Below, piece after piece: positions 34,626 to 47,628 of a stretch of 64,000 nt of DNA. The notes under the pieces were generated by a model, which saw only the letters and a list, made by a program, of their open reading frames with translations, was not told where the DNA came from and did no database searches. The stretch comes from Clavulina sp. PMI_390 (lineage: Eukaryota; Basidiomycota; Agaricomycetes; Cantharellales; Hydnaceae), in assembly GCA_015039315.1 (NCBI GenBank), contig WIDE01000018.1, forward strand, positions 231,788 to 295,787. Reading direction: 5' to 3'. Position numbers and translations under genes: made by a program. Positions within the stretch are counted from its first letter, which is position 1, and every line of letters starts with the position of its first letter.

Positions 34626-36434
34626 CGTGTTAACGGTTAAAAAGACCGAGAGCGAGGAGAACTGAGGGGGTACGGAGGCAAAGGAATGCAGGAGTGATCC
34701 CTAAAATACTGCCGCTGAAGTGGAGGTCATTTCCCATATTCGACCTCGAATGGCGTTAACGCGTGGACGGAAGTTTGCGCACATGAGCTTCTCGATATGA
34801 TTCTCGCGCCCCAGTAATCATAGCAAAAAGCGACAATCTCCATGTCAAATAATAATTAGAATCGGAAGGGCAAGGCGCGTGATTGGGGCTTTCAAGTTAA
34901 CCGGGACTATTCTCCCAGATCTAATCCACTGAACACAAGCAATGCTCCGCTAATCCTGGGAGCCCGACGAAGCCACAAGGCCGACAGGAGATGGAAAGTT
35001 GGTTCACACGAGGTTTCACAAAAGACACCTTGCGAAGGCACCTGATGAGCAGGGTAGATTGTTGTCTTGTCGCTGTCAGGGGCCAAACGCAGCTTCCCAT
35101 AGGAGATTGACCATTGGGAGATAATAGAAAGGGATAGATATGTGATAGGAGAGTGGTGGGTATCCATGCTGCGATCTAAATCCCGGTATTGGATCATGAC
35201 AACACTGCATCCTTGGCAGATTGTCAAAGAAATCGCTAATGTCGACGCGGTTTACGAAACCGCTGGAAAGGAATAGCAATTGCCTAGCAGAGATTGGCAA
35301 ACACAAATAAGGTTATGCGGCTTGGGTGATAATGATGAGAGAAAACCACAGATCATCGGGGGAGATACCGCTCCTGAGAGGCAGAGGAACTGAGCCTCTC
35401 ATTCCGGGGAGAGATGTACCGTTTCACTTGAAACTCTGGCAGATCAAAGGCCGAACAGCTCCAAATAGCAACTTTCGAGGGAGACGTGAATATTCAAGGG
35501 CGCCGCCGCAGATTGCGAGGAGCTCCAAAAGCGGCGTTAACGTGCAAAACCGACTGCAGTGCCAGCGCGGTTCATGCGACCTCATAAGCCACAAGGACAT
35601 ATGTACGACGTCGAAAGAAAGTCATTAAGGGTCATCAGTTTCCGATCCCGCTAATATGAGTCCTATGTTGGTGACCAGCCACTGGATGATCGGGCGAGGA
35701 TGTTGGTGTTGGTGTCTGTTTGTGATCGGATTTGCCTTCATCCCCTAAAAGAGGTCAGGTTCGTTGAACGTTTTGGCAGGCCGCCCGGAATGCTCCCTTG
35801 CATGTCTTCGCACATCACAAACTTGTTCGCATATAAGCCTGCTAGCTTATACGCTGAATGCATTACGTGTCTGGAGGTCGATTGTTGCGCAGTTCAGCTG
35901 ACTTGCCCATGCGTCTAAGCACATGAACAAGGAGAGACGTACGGATTTTTGATTAGCTTTACTGATATAACTTCATCGGAACCCGTTCCGAGATGATTGA
36001 CCGTAGCAATAGTATCTTCCTGTCGAATTTGTCGATGGGGCCTCTGATATGTCTGAGGCTATATCATCTCTGAATTTGGTGCTCACTTACCCATTCTAGC
36101 AACCTCACCTTACGAGCAGCTAAACCCCTTTATCGTGCTCGAATCAAGGCTCAATATTATCGCAGTATCGTCTTCAGTTTTGACAAGAGCAGCTTCAATT
36201 TGCTGATGCACGGCTTGACAAGCTTGAACGTCAGGATTATCTAGTTGTGTAAGCTTTTACGAGGGATCTTGCCGTGCGCGTACCCATGTGATTGAAGCGG
36301 TCGGCCCCGAACGGCTCGTATCTTTGGGTTATCTACTTGGGTGGGAGTACAACAATCTTTGACACTCTTAATCGAATAGCTTCCACGTTAATCGCGGCCA
36401 GGGATCAGCAATCAATGCCGTATCCTCAAGTAAA
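34626..36434. other. Spacer between the two decarboxylases
   Basis: 1.8 kb. It holds the promoter of copy 1 and the 3' end of copy 2. I see no gene in between. Confidence 0.5.
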
Positions 36435-38509
36435 TTAAGCAGGGAGAGTATAGCCAGACTCCCGCAATACCTCCGCCGCCAGTCTCTCAAACACATCAAA
36501 CGCGTGACGAACATGCCGCTCCTCCGTCCTCTCGCCTCCAATCGCCATCCGCATCGCCACATGCCCGTTGAGCTCAGTGCGCGTGATGAATAGTCCGTTA
36601 GGGCCGTCAATGACACGTTTGTGGAGTTCAAGGTTCAAGTCGTTAACTTTCTTCTCCCGATCAGGGCCATTCTCGGCTGGTACCGCCAAGCGGAAGACGA
36701 CGAGGGCCAGGTTCCGAGGAGTGAGGATCTCGAAGAACTTCGATTCGCGGATCAGGTTCTCAAAGAAGACTCCGAGTTGGACCCCCTATTCGAAGCATCG
36801 GCATCAGAGGGGTGCCTTTGCTGCAACTACAGCCGTTGAGGTACTAACTTTGCGGATGTGCGCCTGGAAACCCTCTATGCCATAACTTCGGAGGACGAAC
36901 CAAATTTTGATCGAGCGGAAACGACGACCTAAAGCCACCTGCCAATTTCTATAGTCGATCACAGTACCTGGAAAAGCATGTTAGCAAGGGGTTCGGCGGC
37001 ACTATTGTGCTCGGAAGGACAGTCGAAGGGTAACTAACCAGCATCTCCCTGTTTTGTCCGTAGGAAAGATGGGGTCACTTCAAGGGCTTCTGTCAAATGT
37101 TTTCTGTCGCGAACCCAGAATCCAGAAGCATCCTAGCAGGGGAGAATATTTCTAAGTCTTCAGCTGCCTCGGTACATATATCCCGGATCGAGGCTTACGA
37201 AATTGACAAGGCCCCACTTGTGGAAGTTCGTGCAGAACGAGTCGGCATAGGTATTGACGTCTGCCAGTCGACCCGGCCCGCGGAACTCCGGGCAGGAATA
37301 GCTGACCCCAGCCCATGCAGCGTCTACATGGAGCCATAGTGTATCGTACCCGTTTGCTAAAGGGGTGGGTATGTGTATTAGGAGCGGTTCGTTGAGTGAT
37401 TGGAGAGGGAAACATTACCAAGTGGACCCAATTCGTCGATGCGGTCGACTGCCCCCGATGATGTAGTACCAACGGTCGCCACTAAGGTTCACGATAAGTA
37501 TGAGTTTTCCACAATGGGCGTGAAAGAAAATGAATGCCCACTTAAGCAGAACGGCCACAGTCCCGCAGCTCTGTCCTCCTCATATGCAGCCTTGAAGGTG
37601 CTTCCGCGAAGTTGATACTCGTCCTCAGCCAAGACGGGCAAAGTGCGGCACTTGATGCCCAGAAGAATGCCCGACTTGACTCCCAAGCTGTGGGTCTGGG
37701 ATGAAACGTATAGCACGAGCTTATCAATTGGTACCTCGGGATGGACGGCGTGGAACCGTTCACGGGCAGCAATAGCCGCGACCAATGCAGAGTCTGATGC
37801 TGTGCCTTGGATAGCCCCTCCACCGATCCCAGAGCGGATGTGGAAGCTCTCGTCAAGCCCAAGGAGGGAAGCGGACCAATCCATGACGACTTGCTCCAGT
37901 TCAGTGCATGCTGGACTAGCAAGCCACTTTGCAGGTTGACAAATGTGTGAGAAAGTAGTCCGAGATGCCGAAGTGTGGCAATGAAGGAGAACTTACGTTG
38001 AAGCCAGGGTTTGCGACGGCCGATGAGTACATGTCTCCCAGAATGCCGGCAAATGTCGAGTTCGATGGGAACTATATGGAGTCAAGTATTGAGCGAGGAT
38101 TTCTGATATTAACTTGGAGGGGGAAATATTCGTACATATCCGAACCAAGAAGGATGTTGCCAGTGGGTTATGCCAGGAAGTATAAGGGCTATGGAATGTG
38201 GCTAGTTAGTCTCGAGGAATCATAGGGGCGAAAGATCGATAAGAATGACACGCCTTCAAAGTCCTTGGTGATCTCATCAATGGGTTCGCCGATTTGGGGG
38301 GCAGTCTGAGGCTGAGCATTCACAAGAAAGCCGGGTTCAACTTGAGCAGTCACTGGCCTCGACTCCAGATTCGCATAGTAGTCACAAATCCTATCAACGG
38401 CAGCATAGCCAGCTTTGCGGAAACTATTTGACACGCATAAGTAGGGAAATGTTAGTGTTAGAGTGAAGGACTGGCGATCGAGGTGGACGCACGCTTCAAT
38501 GTCCATCAT
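36435..38509 (-). CDS. Aromatic-L-amino-acid decarboxylase, tandem copy 2
   Basis: Same strand and same intron layout as copy 1 wherever I compared them. It starts at the ATG-ATG of MMDIEA (38509) and ends ESGYTLPA. Family marks are [92 protein letters not shown] and the PLP-Lys in [31 protein letters not shown] is intact, so the enzyme should be active. The loop after FRL ([18 protein letters not shown]) is shorter than in copy 1 and closer to the length usual in the family. An upstream in-frame ATG at 38533 would add eight residues; the start was chosen because copy 1 has the same MMDIE. The pair probably arose by local duplication. Confidence 0.89.
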
Positions 38510-39505
38510 CGTGCTGTGGATGTGGTGGTCCACAAGCCAGTTACGCGTCTTATAGTGCCGAGGGAATTCCGTGGGATTCCGCGACGGTCTGACTCGTCGG
38601 CATTACGGGCGATGGATGATAATAATTTATCTGGACTAGTGTGGCCGGAGTCCCGTAGGTTGATCAACGAATTAGGCGACGTGTCTCGCAGAAGAGCGAG
38701 GAAGCGCGGGGATGGCCCGGCAAGGTGGGGACCGATCACATTCAATCGCTCGAGTTCTTCAATGAGTCATCACACCGCAGACAAGGCACGCAATGATTTG
38801 GAGAGGGAAAAAGAAACAAAGTTTTTTGATTGATTCGACGACTACCAAAAGCAAAACGACACAGACAAAATTGGGGCTCAAGTATCCACTTCCGTCCAAC
38901 ATGCAGGACTGGGAGCTCAGATACTAACGAAAACTATGGTAAAGCACTAGACAAAACGAGAACGGGGAGCTAAATGAGGAAAAATGTGGTAGATGAACAA
39001 TTGCGGGGGATGTGGGGGAGGAGTGTAGGAAGCAGTCAGGGGGGTGGGAAGGGGGGATGAAGCATGGGTCGAGAGCAGAAAGCATCAGCCGTAAGGCGTT
39101 AATGGGTACGTAGAAGAAGAGACATGACGTGGAAAGAGCATGAGAACGTCTACATATTGATCGCCGTCCGCTGGACGCAATCCGAACTCATAATGGAAGG
39201 CATAAAAGTCATCTGAGGGCCTGATGATGATGATGAATAATTGGTATGGATGAACTCATGAAGGGGGATGGGGGAATGGGGTGGTGAATAGAGGAAATGA
39301 TGAGTAGAGGTGGGGGGAGTGGTAAAAGGAGAACGGTGATGAGAAGACGGTTAAAAGTATCGCAAGGGGACGCATGCATGCGCAGACGAAGAGAAATGAT
39401 GCAAACAGACAGAGAGAAAAAAATGCTAAGATCGAGCAGCAGAAGCAGGCTGAGACAGGTTCATAAATCATGAGAGCAATCGATGCAGTAGTGGTCAGGC
39501 AGCTA
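38510..39505. other. Spacer between decarboxylase 2 and the membrane-protein gene
   Basis: 996 bp, purine-rich on the plus strand (GGGGGA tracts and ATGATGATGATG near 39223). It contains the promoter of decarboxylase 2 and the 3' UTR of the next gene. No gene seen. Confidence 0.5.
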
Positions 39506-42500
39506 TCACATCATATTGCGGGTGACATCGTCCAGTGGGCGATAGGAGCGAATGGTGGCAACACCGGCCGAGTCGGTTGTTGAATCCACTGTGGGAGCAG
39601 CAGTCACATAGGAGCTAGGTGCCTCGCTCAAGAGCTCAGTGGGGGCAGGGGCTTGTGAGGCTGTGAATTCTGATTGAGCAGTGTGCAGTGACTCGCCACT
39701 ACGAGTGCTCAACCTCGATGCTGCAGGTCGCAAAGAGTTACGCAGCTCAGGAGAGGGCAGAGGAAGTGGTGGTGGATTGGGGTTGTTTCCAGACATCAAC
39801 GACACATGTCTTGAGGGACCAGCGGACGATAGACGAGGGACATCATCCCAGTTGACGGGGCGACGAAGGCCGAATACGCCAGCATCCTCGTCGATATCCA
39901 TGGCAGACGGGCGACGCGAGACGGAGGGGCTCGAAGAGTTGCTTCCTGGGCCAGAGCGAACAGAGGGGAAGGGATACGGTGTTGTGGGACTAGCAACTGA
40001 GGGGCTGGCAGCTGAGGACTTGCGGGATCGGCGGCCTGCACCTGCAGTGTGCATGGAAGCAGCACCGCTAGCGGTTGGGGAATGAGACTGGGCAGAGATG
40101 AACGCTCCTGTCGGTGCGGTTGATTGTGAAGAGCTCTGGGATCCCCGTCGACGGCCGAGCGAGACCAAGCTGCTCGCCCGCTCACGAAGACGACCCAAAG
40201 AAGTCTGGCTTCCCACCCGCTGCCTCGTCAACAGGCCAACCTCATCGTCCTGCTCACCTACAACCTCGTCCATGGATCCACCACGGGTAGGCGAGGGAGG
40301 TCCAGGAAGCTCACCACTGCTTCGCTCAGTTCCACTCTCTTCCACGATCGCTCGCAGATCCGCATCGCGCTCTTCGTGTTCGTGGACGTACTGCGCCTCG
40401 TCTTCCTCTGTGCCCTGCACAGGAGGAAGCGGGTTCTGCGTCCCAAACGTGCCGTCTTGCAGACTGATCGTGCGCGTGCGAGCTGCCCCACGAGACTGAT
40501 CTGACGAGCTCTGGCTGGATGCGAGTGGTGATGAGGTGGAAGAGAACGTATCGGCGCGAGTGCGACGACGAGAAGATGATCCAGCGGCAGGGTGGCGAGG
40601 CGGTGGGTCCAAAGAGCCAATGGAAGATGCACCGCGCGAACGGCGGTTGACAACCATAGCAGCAGCAGCAGCGGCACCCCTTGAACCCCTTGAAGACTGC
40701 AAATTGCTCGAGCTTCCGCTCGTGCGAGGGCCACCGGTGGAGATCCATCGTCCATCCTCATCGACAATGTACTGAGGATGCGGAGAAGCAGAAGAGCCGA
40801 GGCTGGTGGACCGTCTAGCGATCGCCTGCTCAGCATCGAGACCCAGGAAAGAGGATGTGATTGGCTGGCCCAGACTCGACATGGAGCCCGAACCGCCAAT
40901 CTCATTCGATATCCTCGGCGCAGAGATTTGGCGAGCATGGTCAGCATGTGCCTCCTCAACATCAAAGTCGTCATCTTCATCGTCATCATCGTCGCCGATG
41001 ACAAGACCTTCAAGGCGCATGGACGCATGCATCCCATCAACATTTACATCGTCATCGTCATCTCCTTCCTCTTCCTCCTCTTCTTCGTACTCTTCAACTT
41101 GCGGGCCCTCCTCATCTTCCAGGTCGAGTTCGAATGAGCCAGCAGAGCCCTGTGGAGGGGTGAGATCTCCATACACATCAGTCAATGACGATGTAGCATG
41201 GTGCTCCTCATCTGGGCGCAGAGGGAACGGCAGAGGGGCCATCGCAGCATGATCAGTGCCATACGGGAACGGTGGGGCGAACGAGGATGAGGACGGGTCC
41301 GCATGGCGGTGTGCAACCTCTTCGGCAATAGCACCAGCAGCGATACCTCCTGCAGCAGCAATACCGCCAGCCGAAGCGAGTCGTGCCATAGACGAGCTGC
41401 GCGACTCGCGATCCTTGCCCTTGCCATTCTTGGGGACGTCATTCTCCACTGCAGCACCAGCCCAAAGTGAAGATTGCGAATTGTTGTGGCGATGCGAGTG
41501 TGGGTGCGATCGGGATGGAGAGCCATGCGAGCCATTGGCGTTGACGTTTGCAGCGGGGTCCTTGGAACTGGACGACTTGCTAGCAGCCAGAGCAGCGAAC
41601 AGACTATCATCAAGGATACTCCTCCGCGCGCCACTGGACGGTACACGGGAGCGACCCTGTCGACTAGGACTTCCATTCACATCATCGAGAAGCGGCATGC
41701 GAACAGCAGCAGCTGCACTGGACGGCGTCTTGGGCGAGCTGGGCAAGTTTTCATAGATATCTGCGCCAGGTAATGCCCGAGTGACACTCGTACCCAAAAG
41801 CGAAGAGCGCGTACGATGGCCAGTAGCAGCAGCCGGCGGGACATGCACATTCGCTCCACCTTGCTTCCAACTCGCGCGCTGACTTCTCGAGGACGAAGAC
41901 GACGCTTCATGTCTCGGGACAGACAACTCCGAAATACCCTCCATGGCCGGGATCTCATGAGGCAGCGAGGGTGCCTGCGAATGCCTCTGTCCACTGCGGC
42001 GCTTGCGCTCCTTCTCGTTCTGATCATGCATCTCAGCAACAGTCTTCTCCCCGACTGAGCGGCGGTTCGGGCGAGAAACAAGGCAGAGATCAAACACGTC
42101 CTGGATGCGCGCGGCGGTATCGGGCAACCACGGCCAGCGCTCAACGACGCTCTCGTTACGAGAGAGGTAGTACGTCTGAGGGTGCTCGGCCTTCTCGTCA
42201 TCCTCTTCGTCTTCCTCCCAGCGGTAACGAGGTCCACAGAAGCCACCGCAGCTTTGCCCGCTGAGAATCCACAGGCCCAGCCTTGTCATCATCCCAAATT
42301 TCCGACAGTCAGTTGTCAAACTTTGACGTCTATGGGTAGGGTCGAGACTCACCAGCTCATAAGCAGCACAAACGCCCTCCAGATGATCCACGTGCAATTG
42401 AAGATCAAGATACCCCTCCCAAAGTTCGTCAACGCGCCCTTTCCATCGAAATACGCGCCATCACGCGGACTCGTGCCTGAATTGCTAGCAGCAATATCGG

Positions 42501-44159
42501 CGGCATTCGCAGTCGAGAACGAGAAGAGCAGCGATAAACATAGGGCTGCTCTCGGGATCAAGAGGATCACGGAGGGCAGGTTCTGTGAATATCGGTAGCA
42601 CTGTTCGGCGAGGCCTTGTGCGAGCGAGCCGCCGTCAGACGGGCGAAAGGCGGTTAGGCGGATGTATTGGAGGAAGCAGAACATGTTGTACGAGGTCATT
42701 GCGGCAAGATTCGAGGCCGGCGCCGAGAGATAGATGGGCAGGATGAGCGGGCGGCCTGAGAGAGTAGGAGACAGCAAGCGAGGCGAGGACGCGATTTGTC
42801 GTTTTCATTGTCGGCGTGGGTGAGTGAGTGGGTGGGTGGTTGGCGGAAAGTGGGCCAATAGCCGATGCATGCCGAATGTCAATAGAATAGGGTGGTTGGG
42901 TGGATCATCAGAAAGTAATGATGATCAGGGGGGGAAAAAGAAAACGAGAAAACGTGGGACGATGAGCACTCGCTTTTCGGCAGTCGCAAGGAAAAAAGAA
43001 GAAAAAGAAAGGGACGTCATTGAGAAATGATTGACTCACTTGCACGCCACCTCCTCCAGAATGAATAAGTAATCTCATAGCTGTCGTCACGAGGTCAATC
43101 AGTATCAACAAACTTGACAGCGAACGAGGGGTCGAGGAAGCTAATGATCGACGGAGGAGGGGAAAAGAAAAACTTACCCGAGAAAAATCACAAAGAACCA
43201 GACGAGGTAGCAGAGCAGGTAGACGGCAAATGCGAACGCCCAGTTGCGGCCGCTGGTCGGTGCGCCAGGGGCGGAAGCGGTTGGGAATTTGGCAACTCTA
43301 TAAGATCGTTCGTTCGTTCGATTCGTCAGAGATTTTCCACAAGAAACGAACAGATGGATGGAAATGGTGTGGGATGAAACACGGGTGGCGGGCGCCCAAC
43401 GTTTCAACGGCCCGGGTGGGTTGTATGAAATGACGGAGGATGAACTTACTCGTATAGCATGTAGACTGCATTGTAATCGAGGAAGGCTTGCAGGGGGATG
43501 TATGCGAACACGAAGATGGGGAACAACATGAACAGCACACGATTCCACTTGGAAGGGTTGCGGGAAAGCTCTAGGTGCAGTCCACGGGTGCGGAAACGGG
43601 GACGAGCACCAGAGAGCCGGTTGACGTCGGGGTGGTCGGCAGCGACAAACGACTCGGAGAGCGGGGACGGCTGCTCAGCAGAGGACGCATCAGCACTGAA
43701 CGCAATGCTCCTGGAGCGAGCAGCCAGTCCATCCTGGTCAACGTGATTCCGGGGCACGCTCAGGATACGGACAGCCCGGTCTGCGGGACGTCGACCGTAT
43801 TTGTGCGCCCATCGCCGACGACCCGAACCACCCTCGAGCATTCCTGACGAAGCCGTTGTGTCAACACTGGACCGCACCATATCATCGGAGGAGAGCCGTG
43901 GGGGAATAGGTTTGGCGGGGCGACGGGGGAGCCAGGATGGGTAATTGCTCTCTGAACCACCGGAAGTTGAGCGTCGACCCGGATTGTTGTTGGTGTTGGA
44001 AGCAGCATTCTGATCAGTGCTGTTGCTGTTCCGTATGGCGTCAGAGGGAGAAGAGACTTCAGCAGACCGCCTATCGTCGTGCTGCTGGTGCGGCGTTACG
44101 TTCGTGGTGGTATTTGCGGAGGGGGTATCCGCCGGGGTGCGTCGAGAATAGAAAGGCAT
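39506..44159 (-). CDS. Multi-pass membrane protein with very long disordered tail
   Basis: Five exons on the minus strand: 44159-43450, 43297-43178, 43081-43041, 42755-42353, 42281-39506 (1349 aa). Residues 1-~200 are Ser/Thr/Asn/Arg-rich and disordered. A membrane region of about five or six helices follows: RVLFMLFPIFVFAYIPLQAF, FAFAVYLLCYLVWFFVIFLG, MTSYNMFCFLQYIRL, SVILLIPRAALCLSLLFSF, and FNCTWIIWRAFVLLMSWLGL. Then come a Cys motif (GQSCGGFCGPRYRW) and ~900 residues of Ser-rich, charged low-complexity tail with acidic runs (EEYEEEEEEEGDDDDD). The length and lack of folded domains in the tail suggest a signalling or scaffold role at a membrane. I do not recognise the family. The start is uncertain: the frame is open upstream to 44540, but that part translates like leader. 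Confidence 0.78.
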
Positions 44160-45246
44160 GTCGGTGTCGTCGTGAATGTTGAGCGAGCGGTAGGGAAAAG
44201 CAGCTGCTCTGGACGTGGACGATTGGGAGCTCCAGTCGGAAGAGAGGGGGACTCTCGACTGGGACGTCGCGTCGCTGGAGGGGAAAGGGAGGAAGGGGTG
44301 AGTGGAAGGAGAAGGGTATTCAAGGAAAACGGAATGTTTGGTCAGGGTCTGCTTTTCCCGCGGAGAAACGGAGACAGGAGCGAACGTTGGGGGGGACTCG
44401 TCCGATTTTCGAGCTGGGGTGAAGCAGCTGGAGGGGACAGAGAGCAAAGGTCCTCTCCTCCCTTGCTCTTGCACGCACGCAAATGTACCACGGCCCACCA
44501 CCAGCACGAGGCTGCCTCGCGTTCGCGTTCGAGTGTTCAAGTTCCAAAAAAGTCACTCACGTTCTCACGCTGCCACCCTCAAAAACCATTTCAAAATTCA
44601 CAGCCACCGAGCACGGGACTTTCCTCTGGGCACCAGAAAGTTTAGGGCGTTTATTGCAAGGCGAAAGAGGGTTAGACGCGAGTGAGGAAGAGGGCGAGAG
44701 CGAGATTGCACACACGAAACGCGTCCTTGCTGGAATATGTCCGATCAAATGTGCTGGGACCAACTACCTCCGTGTCGATACATGAGAAACGCTTCCCTGA
44801 CTGAATTGCCCATCACCTTCACAACCAAACGTGTTGCGACGCTACCCCTCGTCGGCCTTTACATGTACATATGGAGATATGACCTAAACGACGATACAGG
44901 AGATTCAACGTGGAGTTCTGAATCCGCGAGCAGGACGGTGATCGCGTAGGAATTCCACAAAGGCCGCAGCGAGGACAACTATTCTAGTCAAGTAACTAGA
45001 ACGTGTTATAGAATGAGAGATAGTTAAAATATTTAGTGTAATAGCTATGCTGCCCTCAGGCCCCAACTCTCGGTTTGATGATGATGATGATGATGAGGAG
45101 GGGCTATGACTCAATTCAGTCGCATCTAAGCGCGGTGACATCACACAGACAAACGTCAACACCGCCAACGTCGCGTCCAACTCCCGTCACAGCTTCAGCA
45201 GCCGGTTTCTGCAACATAACAATTACTCTGACCCACTAAGAAAATC
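44160..45246. other. Divergent promoter region
   Basis: 1.09 kb between the membrane-protein gene (-) and the BAR gene (+). It contains a GAT trinucleotide microsatellite at about 45076-45096. No gene called, though the first exon of the minus gene may extend into it. Confidence 0.5.
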
Positions 45247-46858
45247 ATGCAAGGCTGGTCGAAAATCCAAGCGAGCATCTCGGGCTTGCAGATTGGGGAT
45301 AGTGCCAATAAGTTCGCAAAAGGCTTTGGCTCGACTGTCCAGGCTACCAAGTGCGTATCTCGTGCGAATATAATGTCACTTCTACGATGCACCGTGTTAT
45401 GCCTGAATTGTAGTCTGGCTTGTCTATCGTATAATTGCTGACTTTACTACTCCCCTCTTGCCCCTGCTGCGGCTTTCGTGACTGCATCATAATTAGGGAA
45501 CGATTCGGTGCTGTACCCAACGAGGACATCACCGAGCTGCCTGCCGAGTACAAGGAGCTCGAGGCCCGCGTCGATGCGCTCAAGGCTGCCCACCTCGCCT
45601 TCCTCAAGTGAGTTTCTCATCAACTTTACACATCATCATCTTGCAAATTTGACCTTTCCGACAACTCCCATCGCCATCCCAACCCAACCTTGATACCAAC
45701 GTCGATTACGTCGCTTCTTGCATTCTTGTTGTTGCTAATACTTCTAAAGAATCGCCAAGTCCTATGCCGACAGCTCGTATGATTACCCTACCCAAGTGCA
45801 GGAGTCACTAGGAGAGATGACCACGAATATCTCGCACTCATTCACGTCATTCGCAGCGACGAACCTCAAGGTGTGTCTCTGTCTATTTTATTTCTCATGC
45901 ATCCATCATGTATTCAATACTCACCTATTGCTGGTTTGTAGGGCACTGCGATCCCCACCCCCACTGTGACTGCTGCTGCCCCTCAACAGCCCAAGACGTT
46001 CCCCCATGCATTGGGACGTGCTGCTGCGACTGCCTCCAACGCCCTGAACAGCCCGTCTGGGGAGACCAAGCTCGGTCAGGCATTGAAGGAGTTTGCTCTT
46101 GCGTACGAAAAGATCGGCGCAGCTCGTCTTGACCAGGATGATGGTTCGTTATATTTCTAGGAGAGTGCTTCCCATCGACGTAAACTGACGATCAAACAAT
46201 AGCTATCGTTGCACGGTTCCTGGGTCCTTGGCAGGTGACTTTGCAGTCCTCGATCAGCCTGGCGGTCAAGGCACGACAGGCCGTTCGCGTGAGCCGATTG
46301 GAGCTTGATGCGGCCAAGCAAGCGTAAGAGTGCATCACACCTTCCATGAAGTCTTTTGCTGATCCACTCCGCCATCGATTGACTCATCTGTAGGCTGAAG
46401 ACTGCTGCGCCTGCGAGGCAAGAGCAAGCTCGGTATGTGTTCTTGCTTCATCACTCTGCCGCGGCTTCATTCATACTCACGATAAATTAATGGCTCTTTG
46501 ACAGTCTCGAGGTTGAGCACGCCGAGGATGACCTCGTCCAGAAGACGGAGGTCGCGATCAGCATGATGAAGAATGTGCTGGACAACCCCGAGCCACTCAA
46601 AAACTTGAACGAGCTTGTCAAGGCTCAGGTGAGTTGACGCTCCGATGACTCTTCAAGGTACGAATAGCTGACGTCAATATTCTTTCGCAGCTGCTGTTCC
46701 ACTCCCAAGCCGCCGAGACCCTCCAAGCTGTTCAGGGTGAGATTGAGGAGTTGAGCGTTGCTGCTGATGCCGACTACAGGTCCGTCAACCTGAGTTAAGG
46801 CTAGCACTGGCCTGGACTTATCCGTGCTTGAACTTGCAGGAAATCCCGCGACCACTAA
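45247..46858 (+). CDS. BAR-domain protein, Gvp36-like
   Basis: Nine exons: 45247-45350, 45497-45607, 45750-45870, 45942-46143, 46203-46323, 46394-46432, 46505-46628, 46691-46779, 46840-46858 (309 aa). It starts MQGWSKIQASISGLQIGD and continues ELPAEYKELEARVDALKAAH, SYDYPTQVQESLGEM and GETKLGQALKEFALAYEKIG. Long helices follow: VARFLGPWQVTLQSSISLAV, RQAVRVSRLELDAAK, DLVQKTEVAISMMKNVL and LLFHSQAAETLQAVQGEIEEL. This is the three-helix layout of fungal Gvp36-type BAR proteins, which dimerise into a curved surface and act in Golgi/endocytic membrane shaping. No SH3 domain follows. The last exon codes only KSRDH. Confidence 0.86.
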
Positions 46859-47628
46859 GCTTTGTTCGCTCGCTATACGGACCATAGCTATGTGTATATT
46901 CTTGTCATAGCCGTTCAGCACATTTTTTCTTTCTTCGTTTGCTATTTTGTGTACGGTCGCGCTGTTCCCTCTGTCCCCCTCCCAGCTTTCGTGATGATTA
47001 TGCTTTACTGTCATAATAGTACGACGTGACGTGTTGAATGATGAGCTGTCTCCTTTTGCGTGGACTTTCCCGTGAGTGAGCGAACAGGAAATAGTGTGTG
47101 AAACGAGTGAATGAAGGGTTGCGAGGGAAGATGCGACAACGGCCAACATCCGATGCAACAACCCTCATCGGGCGATCGCGAAAAATACAGCGGCGATGCC
47201 CAGAGTAGTTTGGGCGATTAGATAGATGGGACAAGGGATGGAGGAATGGAGGTCAGGGAAAATGGCATGACATGACACGAGGCGGCTTTCCAGAATAGGG
47301 AATAGAATTCGGCGCTTGCCAGTGTTGTTTGGCACCCAACACAACCCAAATTCCACTTCGCTCCTCCCCCACCCACCCACACATCCCGTTCGTGTCCCCC
47401 ATCCCAAGTAAGTCCCTCTCTTGTATATCATCCATGGCGTAATCGCTATGTCGCACGCCATCGGGCATCGCGCGCGATCTTGGCGAGAGATTGGGATAGT
47501 CGCGCAAACTCAAAAGGGCTGTCCATTGTGATCAGCGAGAAACGCTCGACCCGTCGACGCGCCCTTTCCTCCGTTGTTTCGTCCCGTGCGCGCCATCAAC
47601 CTTGCTGATTAGCTTGACTCCGTTTAGA
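46859..47628. other. Spacer and tubulin promoter
   Basis: 770 bp. From about 47385 to the tubulin ATG the sequence is near-identical to blocks upstream of the tubulin copies at 56346 and 63740. It marks the left edge of the duplicated unit. Confidence 0.6.

Noticed and set aside
38510..38533. Upstream ATG of decarboxylase 2
   Set aside because: Copy 1 starts with the same MMDIE and has no counterpart of the eight extra residues.
39681..41756. Long open frames on the plus strand and other frames across the membrane-protein tail
   Set aside because: Shadows of the low-complexity Ser/Asp/Glu tail on the minus strand; no motifs, no splice sites.
44160..44540. Extension of the membrane-protein first exon
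   Set aside because: The frame is open, but the sequence is C/T-rich leader-like; kept as an uncertainty and not called.
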